The notes beneath the pieces were generated by a model. That model searched no databases. It was not told the DNA's origin and was given only the letters and a program-made list of their open reading frames with translations. Below, in pieces: positions 8,901 to 18,375 of a stretch of DNA of 64,000 bases. The position numbers and the translations under genes are program-made. How positions within the stretch are numbered: position 1 is the stretch's first letter; each line of letters starts with the position of its first letter. Source of the DNA: Comamonas sp. (GTDB lineage Bacteria; Pseudomonadota; Gammaproteobacteria; Burkholderiales; Burkholderiaceae_C); NCBI RefSeq assembly GCF_009360615.1, contig NZ_SPEY01000018.1, forward strand, positions 1 through 64,000, read 5' to 3'.

Positions 8901-9398
8901 ATGTGTGGGTCAGAACTTCATGCGCTGCCGGAAGGCGTGCAGCGCGTCAGCCGCTTTTTGCACGATGCCGGTCATCCTCATGCGCCGCAGATGCTGGACG
9001 GCGCGGCGCGTACCGCCCAGGAGGCGGCAGACCAGCTCGGCATTCTGGTCGGCCAGGTGGCCAAGAGCATCATCTTCAAGCGCAAAAGCGACGACGCTGC
9101 CGTGCTGGTCGTGACCTCTGGCGACAAGCGCGTCGATGAAAAGAAAGTGACGCAGCTGGTGGGCAGGGTCGGCCGCGCCGATGCGGACTTCGTCAAGTCC
9201 CGCACCGGTTTCTCGATTGGCGGCGTCAGCCCCGTGGCGCATGTAACCAAGGTGGTGACCTTGATGGATGCCGAGCTGCAGCGCTTCGAGACGGTATGGG
9301 CCGCGGCAGGCCATCCGCACGGTGTGTTTGCCGCATCGCCCGCGCAGCTGCAGGCGCTGACGGCCGCTCCCTGGTCGGACGTGGTGGAGCAGGCATGA
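8901..9398 (+). CDS. YbaK/EbsC-family aminoacyl-tRNA deacylase-like protein
   Basis: 165 residues. The YbaK/ProX fold is recognisable from ARTAQEAADQLGILVGQVAK, the IIFKRKSDDAAVLVVTSGD strand, the RADADFVKSRTGFSIGGVSP segment with its Gly-rich loop, and the closing AAAGHPHGVFAASPAQLQAL. Family members hydrolyse misacylated tRNAs such as Cys-tRNA(Pro) in the cytoplasm. The stop overlaps the start of the DUF1289 gene (ATGA), so the two are translationally coupled. A GGAAA before the ATG is a weak ribosome site. Confidence 0.9.
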   Translation: MCGSELHALPEGVQRVSRFLHDAGHPHAPQMLDGAARTAQEAADQLGILVGQVAKSIIFKRKSDDAAVLVVTSGDKRVDEKKVTQLVGRVGRADADFVKSRTGFSIGGVSPVAHVTKVVTLMDAELQRFETVWAAAGHPHGVFAASPAQLQALTAAPWSDVVEQA

Positions 9399-9676
9399 GT
9401 ACGGAACTTCTTCAGGAGCAGCAGGCTCAGCAGCTGGCGCAACTGGCCGCCAAGGCCGAGGTGGCCCTGGTCTGGGCCGAGGCCGACCAGCCCGTGGCTT
9501 CGCCCTGCATCAACGTCTGCCGCATGACGCAGGACCGCAGTCATTGCCAGGGCTGCTTCAGAACCATTGACGAGATTCGCGCCTGGTCCAAGGGCGATGC
9601 CGAGCTGCGCCTGGAGATCTGGGGCCGGCTGCTGCAGCGCGCCGGCCTCAAGGACCCGCGCCAGGCCGAGATCTGA
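9395..9676 (+). CDS. DUF1289-family Cys-rich small protein
   Basis: 93 residues starting at the ATG overlapping the YbaK stop. The C-terminal half has the DUF1289 pattern SPCINVCRMTQDRSHCQGC, with four Cys (C-x3-C ... C-x2-C) followed by FRTIDEIRAWSKGDAELRLE, suggesting metal or Fe-S binding. The N-terminal 35 residues are Gln/Ala/Leu-rich and probably helical. The family has no established function. The next gene follows after a GGAGAG ribosome site. Confidence 0.85.
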   Translation: MSTELLQEQQAQQLAQLAAKAEVALVWAEADQPVASPCINVCRMTQDRSHCQGCFRTIDEIRAWSKGDAELRLEIWGRLLQRAGLKDPRQAEI

Positions 9677-9698
9677 TCCCCCTTAGAGGAGAGTCGAC

Positions 9699-10334
9699 AT
9701 GAAGCACATCACCTGTTACCTGGACTTTGTGTCGCCCTATGCGTGGCTGGCGCTGGAGCAGATGCCCAAGGCGCTGCAAGGGCTCAGCTATCACGTGGAC
9801 TATCGCCCGGTGCTGCTGGGCGCCTTGCTGCAAGGCAATGCCAACCCGGGCCCGGCCGGCATTCCGGCCAAGAGGCTGTGGACCTACAGGCATGTGAGCT
9901 GGCTGGGCCAGGCGCTGGGCGTGGAGCTGCAGATGCCGGCCCGGCATCCGTTCAAGCCGCTGCCGCTGCTGCGGCTGGCGCTGGCCCATGGACGCGAAGG
10001 CCGCATCAACCGCTTTGTGGCGCAGGCCGTGATGCAACATGTCTGGCAGGGCGGCCATGAGGCCAATGATGCGCAGCGTCTGCAGGCGCTGCGCGCGCAG
10101 CTCAAGGAGCAGCTGCGCCAGGAAGAGGACAGTGCCGAGGTCAAGCAATGGCTGCGCGGCAACACCGAACAGGCGCAGCAGGCCGGCGTGTTCGGCGTGC
10201 CGGCCTGGGTGGTGGACGGCCATGCCTTCTGGGGACTCGATGCCTTGCCCATGCTGCGCAGCTATCTGGAGGGCGATGCCTGGTTCGATACGCAATGGCA
10301 GGCGGCGGCCCAGGTGGAGTCCGGCCTGGGCTGA
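9699..10334 (+). CDS. 2-hydroxychromene-2-carboxylate isomerase-like DsbA-family protein
   Basis: 211 residues with a thioredoxin/DsbA fold lacking the CxxC motif. The N-terminus ITCYLDFVSPYAWLALEQM places a Ser where the isomerases have their catalytic Ser. The PAKRLWTYRHVSWLGQALGV segment and the cis-Pro region GVFGVPAWVVDGHAFWGLD are family hallmarks. NahD-type enzymes act in naphthalene degradation with glutathione, but no other aromatic pathway gene is adjacent, so the physiological substrate is uncertain. It starts 22 bp after the DUF1289 gene, probably in the same operon. Confidence 0.88.
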   Translation: MKHITCYLDFVSPYAWLALEQMPKALQGLSYHVDYRPVLLGALLQGNANPGPAGIPAKRLWTYRHVSWLGQALGVELQMPARHPFKPLPLLRLALAHGREGRINRFVAQAVMQHVWQGGHEANDAQRLQALRAQLKEQLRQEEDSAEVKQWLRGNTEQAQQAGVFGVPAWVVDGHAFWGLDALPMLRSYLEGDAWFDTQWQAAAQVESGLG

Positions 10335-10368
10335 AGCCTGATTCGGGCCCGGCCTGCCGCTCACTCTC

Positions 10369-11490
10369 TTACTGCGCGGTGACCTGCCTGGCGGCGCCGC
10401 GATAGCGCTCCAGCCAGTGGGCATAAGGCGCGGGCAGCGTCCAGTCGGGGCGGTCCACGCCCAGGCTTTGCGCCAGCTGATAGGCGTAATGCGGATTGGC
10501 CAGATGGGCGCGCCCGATCATGACCAGTTCGACCTGGCGCTCGGCCACGATGCGCTCGGCAGTCTGCGGGTCGTCCATGCCCCAGCCAGATGCCACGGGC
10601 AGCCCTGCACTGCGGCTTACGCGCTGGGCGATCGGTGCCAGGAAGGCCGGCGTCCCCCAGGGGATCTTCACATCGGGAATCACGAAGTTGACGCTGACGT
10701 TGAGCAGGTCCAGGCCGCGTTCGCGCATCTGGCGCGTGACGGCAATCGACTCCTCCAGCGTTTCTTCGTCGCGGCCGTCGTACTCGATGACACCGAAGCG
10801 CGCGGTCAGCGGCAGATGCTCGGGCCAGACCTCGCGCACCATGGCCACGGTCTCCAGCAGAAAGCGGGCGCGGTTGCTGAAGCTGCCTCCATAGGCATCG
10901 TCGCGCTGGTTGCTGTGGGGCGAGAAAAAGCTCTGCGCCAGATAGCCGTGGGCAAAGTGCAACTCCAGCCACTCGAAGCCGGCCGCAAGCGCGCGGCGCG
11001 CCGCCGCGACAAAGTCGGCCTGCACGCGGGTGATGTCCTCCAGCGTCATGGCGCGGGGAACACGCGGCAGGCCGCCGCCAAAGGCGATGGCCGATGGCGC
11101 AATCGGCTGCCAGCCGCGGGCATCGCCTTCGGCAATATGGTCGTCGCCCTCCCAGGGCCTGTTGGCGCTGGCCTTGCGTCCGGCATGGCCGATCTGGATG
11201 CCGGGCACGGCCCCTGCGGCCTTGATGCCGGCAGCAATGCGCGACATGCCTTCGATCTGGGCGTCGTTCCACAGACCGGTGCAACCGGGCGAGATGCGGC
11301 CCTCGGGCGACACGCCCGTGGCTTCGACGATCACCAGTCCTGCGCCGCCGCGTGCCATGGAGGCATAGTGAACCTGGTGCCAGTCATTGGTGAGGCCGTC
11401 CACGGCGCTGTACTGGCACATCGGCGGAATGGCGATGCGGTTGCGCAGGGTCAGGCTTTTGAGAGTGAAAGGGGTAAAGAGTGCAGACAT
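10369..11490 (-). CDS. NADH:flavin oxidoreductase, YqjM-like old yellow enzyme
   Basis: 373 residues, TIM-barrel FMN enzyme. The N-terminus TLRNRIAIPPMCQYSA carries the Cys that tunes FMN in the thermophilic/YqjM-like subgroup. IQIGHAGRKA supplies the substrate-binding His region, and the phosphate-binding part appears near ELVMIGRAHLANPHYAYQLA. Members reduce activated C=C bonds of enals, enones or nitro compounds using NAD(P)H; the natural substrate is not predictable here. It is transcribed divergently from the LysR gene at 11849, which is probably its regulator. Confidence 0.93.
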   Translation of the reverse strand: MSALFTPFTLKSLTLRNRIAIPPMCQYSAVDGLTNDWHQVHYASMARGGAGLVIVEATGVSPEGRISPGCTGLWNDAQIEGMSRIAAGIKAAGAVPGIQIGHAGRKASANRPWEGDDHIAEGDARGWQPIAPSAIAFGGGLPRVPRAMTLEDITRVQADFVAAARRALAAGFEWLELHFAHGYLAQSFFSPHSNQRDDAYGGSFSNRARFLLETVAMVREVWPEHLPLTARFGVIEYDGRDEETLEESIAVTRQMRERGLDLLNVSVNFVIPDVKIPWGTPAFLAPIAQRVSRSAGLPVASGWGMDDPQTAERIVAERQVELVMIGRAHLANPHYAYQLAQSLGVDRPDWTLPAPYAHWLERYRGAARQVTAQ

Positions 11491-11848
11491 TTGGAGTATC
11501 GGTGGTGTGAATGAAATGAGTCAGCCGTCCTGCGGCAATGCAGGACGCAACCGGTTGGGTAGCGCCTGGCACTGCTCATCCCTTGCCGTGAGCGAAGGTG
11601 CCGGCAGCCGTCAAGAAATCAAGGTTGGCGGGGCGGAAGGCGGCGTCCACAGTCCTATGGAGCCGCCGTGGGAACCGCCAGCGCCCTGGCGCTGCCCGGA
11701 GGGCTCGGAGAGGGGCTTGTCGGAGATGCCCGGCAGGTAGCTGGCGGGCCAATGTGTGCGGTGCATGCAGGGCTTGTGTCGGGGGAATGCCGGGATGATG
11801 GGATCTGTGATGAAATAAATCCAATCGATATTTATGATTTATGAAATC
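11491..11848. promoter_or_regulatory. Divergent control region with two inverted repeats
   Basis: About 360 bp between the oxidoreductase and the LysR gene. Next to the regulator lie two dyads: ATAAAT and ATTTAT separated by 9 bp (11815-11835), and ATGATTT-ATG-AAATCAT (11834-11850), a perfect 7-bp inverted repeat overlapping the first. This AT-rich block contrasts with the GC-rich surroundings. It is the natural place for LysR autoregulatory binding. The rest (11491-11800) shows no supportable gene. Confidence 0.5.
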
Positions 11849-12769
11849 ATGCCTGCTGATATCAAGAGCCTGGACCTGAATCTGCTCAAGGCCCTGGATG
11901 CGCTGCTGGACGAGCGCAGCGTGACGCGCGCCGCCGAGCGTCTGTCACTGACCCAGCCTGCGGTCAGCGGCATGCTGATGCGGCTGCGCGAGAGCTTCGA
12001 TGACCCCTTGTTCGTGCGCACGCAACGCGGCATCGCCCCGACGTTGCGCGCGCTGGCCCTGGCCGGCCCGCTCAAGGAGTTGCTGTGCAATGCCGAGGCC
12101 TTGTTGCGCCCTCAGGCGTTTGATCCGGCCACGGCGCACATGACGCTGCGCATTGCTGCCACGGATTACGCGCTGCAGGCGGTAGTGCTGCCATTTCTGG
12201 CCGTGCTGCGCCAGCATGCGCCCGGGCTGTGCGTGGCCGTGGTGCCGGCCCAGCATCTGCCGCTGCACGAGCGGCTGGAGCGCGGCGATATCGACCTGGC
12301 GCTGGTCACGCCCGAACGCACGGCCCCCGATCTGCATGCGCGTCGCCTGTTCGACGAACGCTATGTCTGCGTGATGCGCAGCGGACATCCCGATGCGCAC
12401 CGGCGCGGACTGACGCTGGCGCGTTTTTGCGCGCTGGAGCATGCACTGGTGTCTTACGGAGGCGGCAGTTTCCACGGGGTGACGGACGAGGCGCTGGAGC
12501 GCCTGGGCCGCAAGCGGCGCGTGGCGCTGTCCGTGACCAGCTTTCTGGTGCTGCCCGAAATCCTGCGCAGCAGCGATCTGATTGCCGTCGTGCCCAGGCG
12601 TCTGGTCAAGCCCGACTCGGGACTGGTGGTACTGGAGCCGCCGCTGGAGATTCCGGGCTTCACCAAGACGGCCGCCTGGCATGCGCGCACCCATCGCTCT
12701 CCCGGGCACCAGTGGGCGCGCCAGCTGCTGTTCGAGCTGGCGCAGTCAGGCGGGCTGGACGTGGAATGA
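11849..12769 (+). CDS. LysR-family transcriptional regulator
   Basis: About 306 residues from ATG 11849; an in-frame ATG at 11834 adds five residues, but the LysR consensus starts near SLDLNLLKALDALL. The winged HTH is clear (SVTRAAERLSLTQPAVSGML, then LRESFDDPLFVRTQRGIAPT), followed by the usual effector-binding domain (MTLRIAATDYALQAVVLPFL). The N-terminus is of the NodD/NahR-like subtype. It is divergent from the YqjM-like oxidoreductase, a typical regulator-target arrangement, and overlapping dyads lie at its start. The effector is unknown. Confidence 0.93.
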   Translation: MPADIKSLDLNLLKALDALLDERSVTRAAERLSLTQPAVSGMLMRLRESFDDPLFVRTQRGIAPTLRALALAGPLKELLCNAEALLRPQAFDPATAHMTLRIAATDYALQAVVLPFLAVLRQHAPGLCVAVVPAQHLPLHERLERGDIDLALVTPERTAPDLHARRLFDERYVCVMRSGHPDAHRRGLTLARFCALEHALVSYGGGSFHGVTDEALERLGRKRRVALSVTSFLVLPEILRSSDLIAVVPRRLVKPDSGLVVLEPPLEIPGFTKTAAWHARTHRSPGHQWARQLLFELAQSGGLDVE

Positions 12770-12773
12770 GCAA

Positions 12774-12806
12774 GGCCCGCAGAAACCGTGGTGGTCTCTG
12801 CGGGCC
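12774..12806. terminator. Hairpin between convergent lysR and actP
   Basis: Perfect 10-bp stem GGCCCGCAGA / TCTGCGGGCC with a 13-nt loop, just after the LysR stop. There is no clear T-run, so a terminator role for the convergent genes is inferred from position. Confidence 0.5.
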
Positions 12807-12861
12807 GAGGTGAGGTCGGTTCGCTCGCGCGACCCGGCGGGGCGCCGGGCCATTCACATCA

Positions 12862-14595
12862 TCAGTGGCCCGATGCGCCTGCGGCACCCAGGCCGGTTTC
12901 CGAGCGCACCTGCTGCGCGGGGAACACGGCGCGCTCCTTGGCGGCCTGCGCGCTCTTGTCGAGCACGGAAAACAGCCACACGCCGAAGAAGCCGATGGCC
13001 ATGGAGAACAGCGCAGGCGAGGCATAGGGGAACCAGGCCGAGCCGGCGGGGTGGCCCAGAGTCGCTTCCCACACCGAGGGCGAGACAATGGTCAGCCCCA
13101 CGGAGGAGACCAGGCCCATGAAGCCGCCGATCACGGCACCCTTGGTGGTGCAGTTCTTCCACAGCACCGACAGCAGCAGCGGCGGGAAGTTGGCGGAAGC
13201 CGCCACGGCAAAGGCCAGCGAGACCATGAAGGCGATGTTCTGCTTTTCGAACACGATGCCCAGCAGCACGGCCACAAAGCCCAGGCACAGCGTGGTGATG
13301 CGCGAGACCTTGAGTTCGGAGGCGCTGTCGGCCTTGCCCTTCTTGATCACGGTGGCATAGAGGTCGTGCGAAACGGCCGAGGCACCGGACAGGGTCAGCC
13401 CTGCGACCACGGCCAGAATCGTGGCAAAGGCAACGGCAGAGATAAAGCCGTAGAACACATCGCCGCCCACGGTCTTGGCCACCAGAACGGCCGCCATATT
13501 GGCCGTGCCCGCACCGCCGTGGATCACGCCCTTGGCGGTGTCCGCCATCTCCGGGTTGGTGAGCACCAGGGTGATGGCGCCAAAGCCGATGATGAAGATC
13601 AGCACATAGAAGTAGCCGATCCAGGTCGTGGCCCAGAACACGCTCTTGCGCGCTTCCTTGGCATCAGGCACGGTGAAGAAGCGCATCAGGATGTGGGGCA
13701 GGCCCAGCGTGCCGAACATCAGTGCCATGCCGAAACTGATGGCGGAGATCGGATCCTTGATGAAGCCGCCCGGACCCATGATGGCCAGACCGAGCTTTTC
13801 CGCCACGGAAGGCTCTGCACCTCCATTGGCGGCGATCTGGGTGCGCACCTTCACGCCATCGGCAAACAGTGCCTCGGGGCTGAAGCCGTACTTGGCCAGC
13901 ACCATGAAGCCCATGAAGGTCACGCCTGCGAGCAGCAGGCAGGCCTTGATGATCTGCACCCAGGTGGTGGCGGTCATGCCGCCGAACAGGACATAGATCA
14001 TCATCAGCGCGCCCACCAGCACCACGGCGATCCAGTAGTCCAGGCCGAACAGCAGCTTGATGAGCTGACCGGCACCGACCATCTGGGCAATCAGGTAGAA
14101 GGCCACCACGACCAGGGTGCCGCAGGAGGCAAAGATGCGGAACGGCGTCTGTGCAAAGCGGTAGCCGGCCACGTCGGCAAAGGTGAATCGGCCCAGATTG
14201 CGCAGGCGTTCTGCTAGCAAAAAGGTGAGCAGAGGCCAGCCGACCAGAAAGCCGATGGAGTAGATCAGACCGTCATAGCCGCTGGCCATGACGGAGGCCG
14301 AGATACCGAGAAACGAGGCGGCAGACATGTAGTCGCCCGCAATCGCCAGACCGTTCTGGAAGCCGGTGATGCCGCCGCCTGCGGTGTAGAAATCGGACGC
14401 AGACTTGGTGCGACCCGCCGCCCACTTGGTGATCCACAGGGTGCCCACCACGAAAGCGGTGAACATGATGATGGCCGTCCAGTTGGTGGCCTGCTTGGCG
14501 GCATTGCCGACATCGCCGCCGGCGGCCAGCACGGGGGCTGTCGCGGCCAGCGCCGCTGCGCCCGCCAGCCATTGGGAAGAGATGCGCTGCTTCAT
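12862..14595 (-). CDS. actP: Cation/acetate symporter ActP
   Basis: 577 residues, a sodium:solute symporter family member. An N-terminal signal-like segment ends near VLAAGG; about 13 transmembrane helices follow. Family stretches include [40 protein letters not shown] and [20 protein letters not shown]. It imports acetate and other short-chain monocarboxylates at the inner membrane. Its start overlaps the stop of the upstream DUF485 gene by four bases, the standard yjcH-actP pair. No acs gene is present in the window. Confidence 0.95.
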   Translation of the reverse strand: MKQRISSQWLAGAAALAATAPVLAAGGDVGNAAKQATNWTAIIMFTAFVVGTLWITKWAAGRTKSASDFYTAGGGITGFQNGLAIAGDYMSAASFLGISASVMASGYDGLIYSIGFLVGWPLLTFLLAERLRNLGRFTFADVAGYRFAQTPFRIFASCGTLVVVAFYLIAQMVGAGQLIKLLFGLDYWIAVVLVGALMMIYVLFGGMTATTWVQIIKACLLLAGVTFMGFMVLAKYGFSPEALFADGVKVRTQIAANGGAEPSVAEKLGLAIMGPGGFIKDPISAISFGMALMFGTLGLPHILMRFFTVPDAKEARKSVFWATTWIGYFYVLIFIIGFGAITLVLTNPEMADTAKGVIHGGAGTANMAAVLVAKTVGGDVFYGFISAVAFATILAVVAGLTLSGASAVSHDLYATVIKKGKADSASELKVSRITTLCLGFVAVLLGIVFEKQNIAFMVSLAFAVAASANFPPLLLSVLWKNCTTKGAVIGGFMGLVSSVGLTIVSPSVWEATLGHPAGSAWFPYASPALFSMAIGFFGVWLFSVLDKSAQAAKERAVFPAQQVRSETGLGAAGASGH

Positions 14596-14900
14596 TGCTT
14601 GATGCCTTTGAGAATGTCGCGGGTGAGCTGATCAAACTCGCTGTTGGCGCGGCGCACATAGAGGCCGGTGATGATCACGGAAAAAATGATGACGCCCATG
14701 CCGATGGGAATGCCCAGCGTGGTCACGCCGGAGCCGATGGGCCGCGCCAGGAACTCCTTGTCGAATGCGATCAGCGCGACATAGCCGTAGTACACGGCCA
14801 GCATCAGAACGGTCAGCGCCAGACCCAGTCGATTGCGCTTGCGGCGCAGCTGCTGGTAGGCGGGGTTGCTTTGGATTGTCTCTATCACCGGGTCTCGCAC
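14592..14900 (-). CDS. yjcH: DUF485 small membrane protein (YjcH-like)
   Basis: 102 residues with two transmembrane helices ([20 protein letters not shown] and [20 protein letters not shown]). The [18 protein letters not shown] start and the closing [15 protein letters not shown] are the DUF485 pattern. It precedes and overlaps actP, with which it is co-expressed in proteobacteria, presumably as an accessory to the acetate symporter. The 293 bp upstream, shared with the divergent MHS gene, contains GGAGAC before the ATG but no motif I could assign. Confidence 0.93.
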   Translation of the reverse strand: MRDPVIETIQSNPAYQQLRRKRNRLGLALTVLMLAVYYGYVALIAFDKEFLARPIGSGVTTLGIPIGMGVIIFSVIITGLYVRRANSEFDQLTRDILKGIKQ

Positions 14901-15193
14901 AGCGTTGTCTCCTTTGAAGTTTTCCAGCCTGCCATCGGGTGCTCCTTGGCTTGCTTGCGATGCATTCTGAGAACCCCGTCTGACCGTCTCCTTACTTACG
15001 ATATCGGTGTTTGCCCCCGGTTTTTCACATCGGAAAAAAACGGATCCGGGTAAGTGCGGAGAGGGTCGGGTAATGCCCAGTCTTGAATTTTTGCGCAGCG
15101 ATTTTTTGTAAGTTAGCGGTCAGTTGTCGCTTTGATATTGGGCAAGCAGGTGGGTTGGCAGCGCCTGAAATTCCAAAAACCTAGGAGACAAAC

Positions 15194-16876
15194 ATGGCCA
15201 TCAATGCGACAGCAAACATGGGAGGTAAATCGACCCCAAGGCCGATGAGCCCAGAAGAGCGCAAAGTCATCTTTGCGTCTTCACTCGGAACCGTTTTCGA
15301 GTGGTACGACTTCTATCTGTACGGATCTCTGGCAGCCATCATCGCCAAGCAGTTCTTCAGCGGCCTGGATGCCGGCTCGGCCTTCATCTTCGCCCTGCTG
15401 GCCTTTGCGGCAGGTTTCATCGTGCGCCCCTTCGGCGCGCTGGTGTTCGGCCGCCTGGGCGACATGATCGGACGCAAGTACACCTTCCTGGTGACGATTC
15501 TGATCATGGGCCTGTCCACCTTCATCGTGGGCATCCTGCCCAACTACGCCAGCATCGGCGTGGCCGCTCCCGTCATCCTGATCGCGTTGCGCATGCTGCA
15601 AGGCCTAGCTCTGGGCGGTGAGTACGGCGGCGCAGCCACCTACGTGGCAGAGCATGCGCCGCACGGCAAGCGCGGTGCCTACACCTCGTGGATCCAGACC
15701 ACGGCGACCCTGGGTCTGTTCCTGTCGCTGCTGGTGATCCTGGGCGTGCGCACCATGCTGGGCGAAGAGGCGTTTGCCGACTGGGGCTGGCGCATTCCCT
15801 TCCTGGTGTCCATCCTGCTGCTGGCCATCTCGGTCTGGATTCGCATGACGCTGTCCGAATCCCCCGCCTTCCAGAAGATGAAGGCCGAGGGCAAGGTCTC
15901 CAAGGCGCCTCTGTCCGAATCGTTCGGCCAGTGGAAGAACCTCAAGGTCGTGATCCTGGCCCTGCTGGGCCTGACCGCAGGCCAGGCCGTGGTCTGGTAC
16001 ACGGGCCAGTTCTACTCGCTGTTCTTCCTGACCCAGCAGCTCAAGGTCGATGCCGTCACGGCCAACCTGATGATTGCGGCTGCACTGCTGATCGGCACGC
16101 CCTTCTTCGTGATCTTCGGCACGCTGTCCGACAAGATCGGACGCAAGCCCATCATCATGCTGGGCTGCATTCTGGCGGTGCTGACCTACTTCCCCGCCTT
16201 CAAGGCCCTGACCGCAGCGGCCAACCCTGACCTCGCCGCGGCGCAGGCCAGGAACAAGGTGGTCATCGTGGCCGATCCTGCGGAATGCTCCTTCCAGTTC
16301 AATCCGACAGGCACCACCAAGTTCACCAGCTCCTGCGACGTGGCCAAGCAGGTTCTGGCCGCCGGTTCGGTCAGCTATGAAACCGAAGATGCGCCGGCTG
16401 GCACGCAGGCCCTGATCCGTATCGGATCGACCGAGATCCCCTCGTTCTCGCTCAAGGGCCTGGCCCCTGACGAGGCCAAGGCCAAGGACGGTGCATTCAA
16501 GAAGACGGTGGCTGCAGAACTGGCCAAGGACGGCTACCCCACCAAGGCCGATCCCGCCAAGATGAACAAGGTCATGATGATCGTGATCCTGACCTATCTG
16601 GTGCTGCTGGTGACCATGGTCTACGGCCCCATCGCGGCCATGCTGGTGGAGCTGTTCCCGACACGCATCCGCTACACCTCGATGAGCCTGCCCTATCACA
16701 TCGGCAACGGCTGGTTCGGGGGGCTGCTGCCCACCATGTCTTTCGCCATCGTTGCGCAGACCGGCAATATGTACAACGGTCTGTGGTATCCCATCATCAT
16801 CGCCGGTGTGACGGCCGTGATCGGTACGCTGTTCGTGCCCGAAACCAAGGACCGCGACATCTACGCGGAAGACTGA
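15194..16876 (+). CDS. MHS-family MFS transporter with extra-membrane insert domain
   Basis: 560 residues, longer than the roughly 430-450 usual for metabolite:H+ symporters. The MHS signature is at the N-terminus (SSLGTVFEWYDFYLYGSLAA), with FGRLGDMIGRKYTF (loop 2-3) and its repeat GTLSDKIGRKPIIMLG (loop 8-9). Between the later helices, residues about 344-458 form a soluble insert with two Cys (DPAECSF and SSCDVAKQ), before the last helices resume at MMIVILTYLVLLVT. AGGAGA lies before the ATG. The substrate may be a dicarboxylate, betaine or aromatic acid and is not predictable. Two hairpins follow the stop. Confidence 0.9.
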   Translation: MAINATANMGGKSTPRPMSPEERKVIFASSLGTVFEWYDFYLYGSLAAIIAKQFFSGLDAGSAFIFALLAFAAGFIVRPFGALVFGRLGDMIGRKYTFLVTILIMGLSTFIVGILPNYASIGVAAPVILIALRMLQGLALGGEYGGAATYVAEHAPHGKRGAYTSWIQTTATLGLFLSLLVILGVRTMLGEEAFADWGWRIPFLVSILLLAISVWIRMTLSESPAFQKMKAEGKVSKAPLSESFGQWKNLKVVILALLGLTAGQAVVWYTGQFYSLFFLTQQLKVDAVTANLMIAAALLIGTPFFVIFGTLSDKIGRKPIIMLGCILAVLTYFPAFKALTAAANPDLAAAQARNKVVIVADPAECSFQFNPTGTTKFTSSCDVAKQVLAAGSVSYETEDAPAGTQALIRIGSTEIPSFSLKGLAPDEAKAKDGAFKKTVAAELAKDGYPTKADPAKMNKVMMIVILTYLVLLVTMVYGPIAAMLVELFPTRIRYTSMSLPYHIGNGWFGGLLPTMSFAIVAQTGNMYNGLWYPIIIAGVTAVIGTLFVPETKDRDIYAED

Positions 16877-16887
16877 AGCCGTGTGAC

Positions 16888-16952
16888 GGTGCTGCAATTT
16901 ATGCAGCACCACATCGAGGACCTGCAAGGCTCGTGCTTTGCAGGTCCTTTGC
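16888..16952 (+). terminator. Double-hairpin terminator after the MHS transporter
   Basis: First a perfect 9-bp stem GGTGCTGCA / TGCAGCACC with loop ATTTA (16888-16910). Then GGACCTGCAA paired with TTGCAGGTCC (16918-16947), followed by TTTGCGTTTT. Confidence 0.7.
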
Positions 16953-17136
16953 GTTTTGCAGCAGCACTAATGGGTTACAGCAGTGTGGCAACAAAGCATC
17001 ATTGCGTTACTTTTTTGCGATGCAAATCATGCTTTTGAGAGGGGGCAACCTAGAATCACACCTAGCCGCGAGAGGGCCGACAACCTACAAGCCGATGCGG
17101 TGCAAAAAACACTATCCCAGGATATAGGAGCATTGA

Positions 17137-18153
17137 ATGACCAAGATGACTCGCATCGCTCTGGCCGCACTGGCTGTGATGGGCGCGACCACCGCAATGG
17201 CACAGAGCAGCGTGACGCTGTACGGCCGTATCAACACCACCGTTGAGCGTCAGAAGATCAGCGGCCAAGGCTCTGTCAGCGGCCTGTACAACAATGCATC
17301 CCGCTGGGGCATTCGCGGTACCGAAGATCTGGGCGGCGGCCTGAAGGCTGGCTTCACGCTGGAGTCCGGCTTCAACTCCGACACCGGTACCGGCTCTGCC
17401 TGGACCCACCCCACCAGCGGCATGTCCTTTGCCCGTCAGAGCGAAGTGAACCTGTCCGGCGGCTTCGGCATGATCCGTCTGGGCAACTTCGTGCCCGAGT
17501 CCTACTATGCAACCGCTGACTACATCAGCATGCACAACCACGACACCGGTTCTTCTTCCGATGCGCTGTACTACGATCCCGTCTGGTTCGGCGGTCTGAG
17601 CACCAAGAACAAGGTCGGCTACCGCACCCCCAACATGGGTGGCCTGACGGTGGACGCCTCCGTGTCGCTGCACGAGAAGGATCCCACGGTCGGTCCTCGC
17701 AAGAACGGCTACGACCTGGCTGCCAACTACGCCACCGGCCCCGTGCACCTGGGTGCCGGCTTCAGCAAGGTGGGCGACAACTGGCAAGCTGCCCTGCGCG
17801 GTCTGTACACATTCGGTCAAGTGACCCTGGGTGCCTACTACCAGCGCAACAAGGACGACAACCAGATCACCGGCACTGGCGCTGGCTCGCGCAACAACTT
17901 CCGCCTGTCGGCCATGTACACCATGGGCGCTTCGGAATTCCATGCCAACGTGGGCCACGCCAACAAGTGGAGCCATATCGCCGACTCCGCCGCCACGCAG
18001 TGGACTCTGGGCTACAACTACAACCTGAGCAAGCGCACCAAGGTGTACGGCTACTACACCAAGGTCAACAACAGCAAGGGTGCCAACTATGTGACCGGCA
18101 TCTCTGGTGCCGACTTCAGCTCCTTCGCTCTGGGCGTGCGCCACAACTTCTAA
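17137..18153 (+). CDS. Outer-membrane porin (Omp32-like, Gram-negative porin family)
   Basis: 338 residues. A signal peptide (MTKMTRIALAALAVMGATTA, cleavage after MAQ or AMA) precedes SSVTLYGRINTTVERQ, the typical first strand of betaproteobacterial porins. The PEF-like GGFGMIRLGNF motif, repeated aromatic-alternating strands, and the terminal FALGVRHNF ending in Phe fit a 16-stranded trimeric barrel. It is probably a major, weakly anion-selective porin. Codons are strongly optimised (CTG, GGC, AAG, ACC), consistent with high expression. The long leader has no clear promoter. A strong terminator follows. Confidence 0.95.
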   Translation: MTKMTRIALAALAVMGATTAMAQSSVTLYGRINTTVERQKISGQGSVSGLYNNASRWGIRGTEDLGGGLKAGFTLESGFNSDTGTGSAWTHPTSGMSFARQSEVNLSGGFGMIRLGNFVPESYYATADYISMHNHDTGSSSDALYYDPVWFGGLSTKNKVGYRTPNMGGLTVDASVSLHEKDPTVGPRKNGYDLAANYATGPVHLGAGFSKVGDNWQAALRGLYTFGQVTLGAYYQRNKDDNQITGTGAGSRNNFRLSAMYTMGASEFHANVGHANKWSHIADSAATQWTLGYNYNLSKRTKVYGYYTKVNNSKGANYVTGISGADFSSFALGVRHNF

Positions 18154-18223
18154 TGTGTGCACCGCGCAAGCGGTGTCTCCAGCAGCTGCAGCTGATAATG
18201 CAGACCATTACTCCAAGTTCATA

Positions 18224-18252
18224 CCCCATGTCGCGAGGCATGGGGTTTTTTC
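18224..18252 (+). terminator. Rho-independent terminator of the porin gene
   Basis: Stem CCCCATG / CATGGGG (18224-18230 with 18239-18245), 8-nt loop, then a run of six T. Confidence 0.85.
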
Positions 18253-18375
18253 TTATGCGCTGCCTGACCGGCAGTAAGCCACGCGCAAACTCGCTGGGGC
18301 TCAATGGCCTTGCCGACGGGCTGGCGCAAGCTGTCGTTCCGGCGGCCTCTGTTCATAACGACTGTGGAGACTGAT

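Noticed and set aside
8295-9398. An apparent 367-residue YbaK protein with a long N-terminus
   Set aside because: Upstream residues are an alternative frame of the DUF2799 gene. ATG 8901 gives the normal 165-residue family length.
11576-11824. An 82-codon minus-strand frame in the LysR divergent region
   Set aside because: No start signal, and it would overlap the likely operator. Composition looks non-coding.
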